A stretch of 64,000 nt of DNA, from contig NMRB01000699.1 in assembly GCA_002633025.1 (NCBI GenBank), forward strand, positions 146,930-210,929, read 5' to 3'. This DNA comes from Notospermus geniculatus. Its lineage: Eukaryota > Nemertea > Pilidiophora > Heteronemertea > Lineidae. Below the pieces are notes generated by a model. It was given only the letters and a program-made list of their open reading frames with translations. It did no database searches and was not told where the DNA came from. Shown here piece by piece: positions 59,801 to 64,000 of the stretch (within the stretch, counting starts at the first letter, position 1; each line of letters starts with the position of its first letter). The position numbers and the translations under genes are program-made.

Positions 59801-60066
59801 AACCGCCATCTCCGGGTACAGCAACCCCACCCCAGAAAGAGGAACCAAGAGCGCCTACTCCTGCATCTGGCGATGAGGCAGAAAAGCCAGCACCAGCATC
59901 TGCTCCACCCAGTGGGGCTGCAGTTAGTGATCTTAATGACTTACTTCGGCTGCAGGCAGAAATGGCCAAATTGCAGTCGCAGATGAGTTCGCTACAAGAT
60001 CAAGTGAGAAGCGTAGCAGAGGCGATCCAGAATATATTAAATAAAAGATCAAGTGCTGCAGTCTAG
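50808..60066 (+). CDS. Pro/Ala/Glu-rich protein with three 50-aa repeats and C-terminal coiled coil
   Basis: Four coding exons join in phase into about 450 residues: 50808-50810 (the ATG alone, then gtaagt), 54292-54340 (ADAPKPPAPAKNPAPA), 55696-55734 (PTPSTPPEKKKK) and 58805-60066. The product starts with a Pro/Ala stretch and a Lys/Glu block (KKEKKEKKEKK). About 250 residues dominated by Pro, Ala and Glu follow, then three tandem units of about 50 residues containing APLPEPPSPG and PRAPSPASGDEAEKP. It ends in a coiled coil (DLNDLLRLQAEMAKLQ onward, about 40 residues with Leu/Met/Val heptads). No signal peptide or membrane segment. I do not recognise the family; the layout suggests a flexible spacer with a C-terminal oligomerisation segment. 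Further exons may exist in the 3-kb introns. Confidence 0.75.
51211..51334. mobile_element. 130-bp foldback family, copy 4 of 4
   Basis: tgggagttttcgcaaagccc at the left and gcgaaaactctctatt at the right, with the shared centre cattgttcgatgccacgaag. It lies in the first intron of the Pro/Ala-rich gene. Confidence 0.85.
52142..52400. repeat. Dispersed repeat, copy 2
   Basis: Matches 14003-14260 along its length in the same orientation (atgaccaatcagaatgcgtc, tgaatatgtatcaatagcc, attacgtgagaggaaaaggg). It lies in an intron of the Pro/Ala-rich gene. Confidence 0.7.
52424..52470. repeat. Short hairpin
   Basis: tatatgatcatggaagtatt is mirrored by aatacttccatgatatgata with no loop. Preceded by a run of acatgtacgtacatgta. 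Confidence 0.6.
54713..54870. repeat. Foldback MITE, 158 bp
   Basis: aggccaggcgcacatttgcg at the left is mirrored at the right end. The arms continue through caatgcggtaggggtgtttt and on to gtcgact, about 65 bp each. It lies in an intron of the Pro/Ala-rich gene. Confidence 0.85.
54915..55662. mobile_element. Large foldback element, about 750 bp with 330-bp arms
   Basis: The left arm (ttataatagtctggaagc, tttgggggtaggcgaatc, gatgtacagctaacttttga, gatagaaacatggtgcctca) is mirrored in the same order at the right (to gtccagactataacc). The unpaired centre is about 110 bp. There is no reading frame of interest. It ends about 34 bp before the third coding exon of the Pro/Ala-rich gene. Confidence 0.85.
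55979..56114. repeat. Foldback MITE, 136 bp
   Basis: taggccctacgcaccaatga through cttgaactcagattgagcca is mirrored with small differences at the right end (ccgttggtgcatacggccct). Preceded by a related tagggccc piece at 55931. Confidence 0.75.
57811..58218. mobile_element. Foldback element containing a second foldback
   Basis: Outer arms: ggcgtattcgaatcctcgtt, gaccacactcgtgctgacct and actcaactcgagaacggcag are mirrored at the right through atacgcc. The inner 140-bp element at 57964-58103 sits near the centre. Confidence 0.8.
57964..58103. mobile_element. Inner foldback MITE, 140 bp
   Basis: ggggccatatttatgaagcc through tgcgttcacgcaaatct is mirrored almost perfectly at the right end. The arms are about 48 bp. 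Confidence 0.85.
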
Positions 60067-61009
60067 TGGACCCTTCTATCTATCTGTACCGGGTGCAGGT
60101 TTTCGGATGCGCCCATTTTATGGACATGATTGGGGCAGCCTGGCGGATAATAATGAAAGATTTACATAAGTGTGCGGAAGCCTTTAATCTGGGGAACATA
60201 TAATGATATGATGAGTGATCAGGAATGCATGCGGAATTCAGTCATATCCAGAACGGATGGAACATTGACTGACGATAATGTTATGATCTTTCGTAAATCG
60301 ACAGCCACATTTTAGTCAGACGGATCTATAATTAAAAGGAGTAGGGCCTTCTACCTATACGCTTTCGAACATTGGTCCGAGTGGACGTTGTCGTGGAAGT
60401 AATTGACGTTGCCACTGAATGGGCGGGGTTGATATGTGTGCAACTGTGTGGGTCAGCTGCCTCGGCCAACTATAAGGCCGGATGCTTGTTTTTTTTAAGG
60501 CAATGGTGGAAGGCATTGTTCGCGAAATCCTGTACAACGGCTTCACCATGGACCACCAATCAAGTGCAGGATTATTCCCACCTCAGAAATTGCTTTTTTT
60601 GTATTTGGTGCGGTGATTCTAAAGTCCAACCAACATTTGGTAACTCGGAATGTGAAATTCATTGCTTCTGATGTCTTCTTAAGTTACGATAGGCCTTTTT
60701 CACACATGTATAACTAAACTGTATTCTAGATCAGTGACAGTCAGCAATGTGACCCAAGCCACAACATCTTGAGATAATCAGTCAATGATTCTTAATCCTC
60801 CGTCAACGACGTGAATACATTTTTTTCCGAACATTAAACTCTGTTTTCCCCCATAACATGTAGATTCCAAAATGATGCATGGAAATTCCTTGGAATAAAC
60901 ATTTGCTTCTTGACTTTGCTAAACATTTCTGTTGTTCTTGCTACATTGGAGGAGGTTTTAGTCCTCCAAGTTGCTACCAAATTTTTGCTACTAGGCCTAC
61001 CTGCTGATT

Positions 61010-61118
61010 CGCACCATCCTCCCATCGCAGGGCTTTGATCTCTCTCCTCTTGATACGCTCGCTTTGTGTGGGAGCGTATGAAGAGGAGCGAGACCAAAGC
61101 CTTGCGATGGGAGGATGG
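61010..61118. repeat. Foldback repeat, about 109 bp
   Basis: ccatcctcccatcgcagggc at the left is mirrored by gccttgcgatgggaggatgg at the right. The arms run through cttgatacgctc. Confidence 0.8.
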
Positions 61119-61126
61119 ATTCGCAA

Positions 61127-61265
61127 AATGGAAACAGCAAAATCCAAGATGGAAACAGCAAAATCCAAGGAATAAGAGCTTCTGGTGGGGACCGGATTAG
61201 ACACCTCGGACCAGGAGGACGGCTTCTGGTGGGGACCGGATTAGAGACCTCGGACCAGGAGGACT
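61127..61265. repeat. Two tandem duplications in series
   Basis: A 21-bp unit (atggaaacagcaaaatccaag) occurs twice, followed by a 44-bp unit containing ggtggggaccggatta and cctcggaccaggaggac, also twice with one or two differences. Confidence 0.85.
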
Positions 61266-62431
61266 TCTTCATCCGACCACTACTAACGCCAGTTTAGTAA
61301 ACTGGTATAGTGGCAGAAATCAAAGTCATCCCGGAATCCAAGTCCAGTGGGCCTATTGTTTAACCCAGGGAAGAGAAACCACAATGAATAACCTTACCAA
61401 TAGCTGACGAAATTCATCCTGGACCTCCACGTGTATTGGTTACGTCAAAAGACTACGTTTGTGCGAGCGTAGTCGGAGGGCGGAGCGATGTCACAACCCT
61501 GGTAGTCAAGATGACGAAATTGGGACTCGTTGCGTACAGGACTGCCATGACTGCCGCTCCTTTCACACTCTGGTTCCCATCTCTGCCGCCAGCTGGCATA
61601 GGTGTGTAGGCAGCAAGGATGGGAACCGGATTTAATACGCATCGTCTGGATTAATGTCCTAGATGCATCCAAAAATGGACTCCACAGATCATTACTGAAG
61701 TGTATAGAATAGGTAAATAGATATACCGTATTCTACTTGTTCTATCAAATTCGGATGAGTAGTTTGGGAGATACCGGTATCAAGGAATATGTATGTGAAA
61801 ATCCAGTGCTATTTTCCGCACAGTAACGAACTAGCCACTGACAGGGTCAAAAATGCTAATTTATGCGTGATGTCATTACAGGGATAAATGAAATGAAATC
61901 TGAGCCATCCAATCTGCAGATAAAGTTCATTATCATTTAAATACTTACTAATTGACCTCTTTCTGACTTGATTTCCTCACATGAATAGTTGCATAAGTCC
62001 ATTACAGCACTAAAATGCAAGCTCATTATGCAAATTCCTGCAATGACGTCATCAAATTAGGCCCACCATTCTCCTCTGACCAAATCCATTAAATATGTTA
62101 TAACTTTTTAACCAGTTGGAATTTTTCAATGAAACAAAAAACACCTTGATCAGCATTCTATCCCCTAACTTTCTGAAGTTGTAAAAAATATGCGCAACTA
62201 GGCCGCTTTGGGTGTTCTTGGTGGTTACAACCACTCATCCCAGCTGATAATATGTGTTGATGGACAGTTCTTCAATGCATCACAAAAGCCTTCAGAAAGT
62301 ATACAAAAGCAGTGTTACTTAAAAACATTTTATTATCATTTTATACAAACTGCGTACATTGTAAGTATGAACATAGACAGAAAATAATAATATATTCATA
62401 GTATGCACAGAATCTATAAAAACTTGGGTTG

Positions 62432-62541
62432 GTATTTTAGAACGTTCCTTAACATTAAGGTCCACCTTAAATCTATTGTTTTCGATGGTTTTACAATAGA
62501 CTTAAGGTCAACCTTAACGTTAAGGAATGTTCTAAAATACG
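62432..62541. mobile_element. Hairpin MITE, second copy of the 25133-25253 family
   Basis: gtattttagaacgttcctta at the left is mirrored by ggaatgttctaaaatac at the right. It aligns with 25133-25253 over its whole length with few changes. Confidence 0.85.
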
Positions 62542-62805
62542 ACCCTTGGTCTCTTTTCTTTACGACTCCCAGATCTGAAGAAGTGATTCACCTGTTAGTT
62601 TTGGACCGCTTTTATCCACTGGGGGACTGCAGTCAACCAGAAGCAGTTGTCCAAGCTGTTTTAACAACTGTGCCCATGATAAAAATTCGGTTTGAGGCCG
62701 ATACGAGTGTAAGCAGTAAGGGCTTCGTGAATATGGTCCATGGTACCTGAGGCATTTTGCATCATGACCCCCTGTCCCCGTATACCAGGAAACTGCACTG
62801 AAGTA

Positions 62806-63277
62806 CAGCTCTGGAAAAAATTATTAGACCACCTCTATTTGACTCCCACGCATTTTCCATTAAAATAGGTCCCACAAACTCTCCAATCATTCTGTACGAA
62901 CTGATTTATGGTGTTGGTTAATTTGCTCAAACTTCAACAAGACATAACATAGAAACTGATTTCCCATCATGAAGAAACAATGGAGCTGTAAGAAGTACCT
63001 TGTCAAAAGTTCTGAGTAAAAGGAAGGACCTGAAGTGCATACATTTACTGTGCTGTCCACTTTGCATCACTTCTAATCAAACCTAAATTCTTAGTAGCAT
63101 TTATAGCATCATACGGACTTTATGCTTATAATTATGCCTGAAGTCCTGTTTTTACAAGGTAATAAGTATACTTGAATACAGTGTGGCACAAATGGGTGAA
63201 TAAACGTTTTGTGGGTCCTATTTAATGGGAAATGAGAGGAAATAACTGAGGTGGTCTAATAATTTTTTCCAGAGCTG
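62806..63277. mobile_element. Tc1/mariner-like non-autonomous element, 472 bp, TA target
   Basis: cagctctggaaaaaattatt plus agaccacct at the left is mirrored at the right end, and a TA dinucleotide flanks each side (62804-62805 and 63278-63279). Subterminal gtcccacaaa is mirrored by tttgtgggtc. No transposase reading frame is present. TA target duplication is the rule for the Tc1/mariner superfamily. Confidence 0.88.
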
Positions 63278-64000
63278 TAGATAAGTGTTCAGTATAAACC
63301 CTATCTTTGCTTACCGGTACCTTACTTGTATTTTGATTGGTGTGAAGTTTTCATTGAAGAAGAAACAAAAACATCTGATGAATATACCGGTATTCAAGTT
63401 ATAAGGAGCAAGAGCATTTTTACACCATGCATGTCTTATTAATGGTATTAAGCACAAAACAATTATTATCATCGTTAATTATTAATAATTCATAATTTAT
63501 GACTGAAATTGCGAATAGCTTGCAGTCTATTGTGTTTTATAATTTGAAATTAATTTATTCCATATAGTAAGTCAGTGAAGCATGCAAATAAGTCTCAAAT
63601 TTACAGCCCTAGATATTGACTGACCATTTTTATACAATGATACTGGACATTTGTACATTATCATACATGCACACTAAAGCCGCCATACAAAGAACATGTA
63701 GGCCTACTATGCTGTATATGTAGGCCTACATGTAGACACAAATGTACGTGTATAGTACATTAATTTTTTCGGTCAAAAATGTGTTCATAATGCACATGAT
63801 CCAATCCTATAAATTCATAAATAATCCCACCTTAAATATTAACCTGATTGAAATATTATGACTTCTTCCTGCATTGCATAATACTCAAATTAAGGAGTTA
63901 CCATGACAACCAAATGAAACAAGAAACCTGATTGGTGGATGTCTGGCATTTGCCCAAAATCAACCACACAGACATCTCCTTGCATATATGAACCTGCCGA

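Larger units (their letters stand above)
60067..64000. other. Gene-free tail of the window
   Basis: The first part should hold the 3' UTR of the Pro/Ala-rich gene; no certain polyadenylation signal was identified near the stop. The rest holds hairpins, tandem repeats, a hairpin MITE and a Tc1-like element. Sequence after 63300 is AT-rich with no structure I can interpret. Confidence 0.55.

Noticed and set aside
58781-59969. Several long frames on the minus strand and in other frames over the Pro/Ala-rich exon (Leu/Val-rich, Gly/Ala-rich, Gln/Leu-rich)
   Set aside because: They are shadows of a GC-rich, repetitive coding exon; only the frame ending in the coiled coil has matching splice phases upstream.

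Overview
The window is animal nuclear DNA. Genes are split into many short exons with GT/AG introns, coding sequence is sparse, and palindromic transposable elements are abundant. The proteins are animal or pan-eukaryotic: a C-type lectin array, DDX56, COX15, RMC1 and a P450. Frequent words such as tacatgta, aggcctac and taccggta, together with the lectin and P450 types, suggest a marine invertebrate, perhaps an echinoderm, hemichordate or cephalochordate. This is an impression; the sequence does not fix the species. One 804-base N gap and a few isolated n characters mark it as a draft assembly.

Layout. 150-3370 (+): 3' end of a gene with tandem C-type lectin domains and an unrecognised C-terminal domain. 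6629-8011 (+): one-exon gene for an unrecognised, probably disordered protein carrying SILK-like and RVxF-like PP1 docking motifs. 10824-15802 (+): nine-exon cytochrome P450 with no membrane anchor and no I-helix oxygen-activation motif; two of its exons appear twice beside a single n. 16718-17521: assembly gap. 27616-17582 (-): DEAD-box helicase DDX56 in 11 exons, with a one-exon DUF5662-type gene (24885-24121, -) inside intron 1. 29856-28738 (-): four-transmembrane protein. 30-36.7 kb: no gene seen, dense in foldback elements. 40788-36731 (-): COX15 in 10 exons. 49391-41836 (-): RMC1 in 19 exons. 50808-60066 (+): Pro/Ala-rich protein whose first coding exon is only the ATG. 60-64 kb: repeats only.

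Exons were joined by hand from splice sites, reading-frame phase and family knowledge. For RMC1, DDX56, COX15, the P450 and the lectin gene every junction listed keeps the frame, which is strong internal support. Expect an error of one or two bases at some junctions. The genes do not form a pathway: DDX56 acts in ribosome biogenesis, COX15 in mitochondrial haem A synthesis, RMC1 in late-endosome Rab7 activation, and the lectin outside the cell.

The most unusual material is non-coding. One tRNA-like insertion has its A-box and B-box halves in swapped order, has a 9-bp target duplication and is absent from the sister copy of the same P450 intron. Five elements with CAGG-type ends all carry perfect 5-bp target duplications. 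There are two cases of palindromes nested in palindromes, a four-copy 130-bp foldback family and a 750-bp foldback in an intron.
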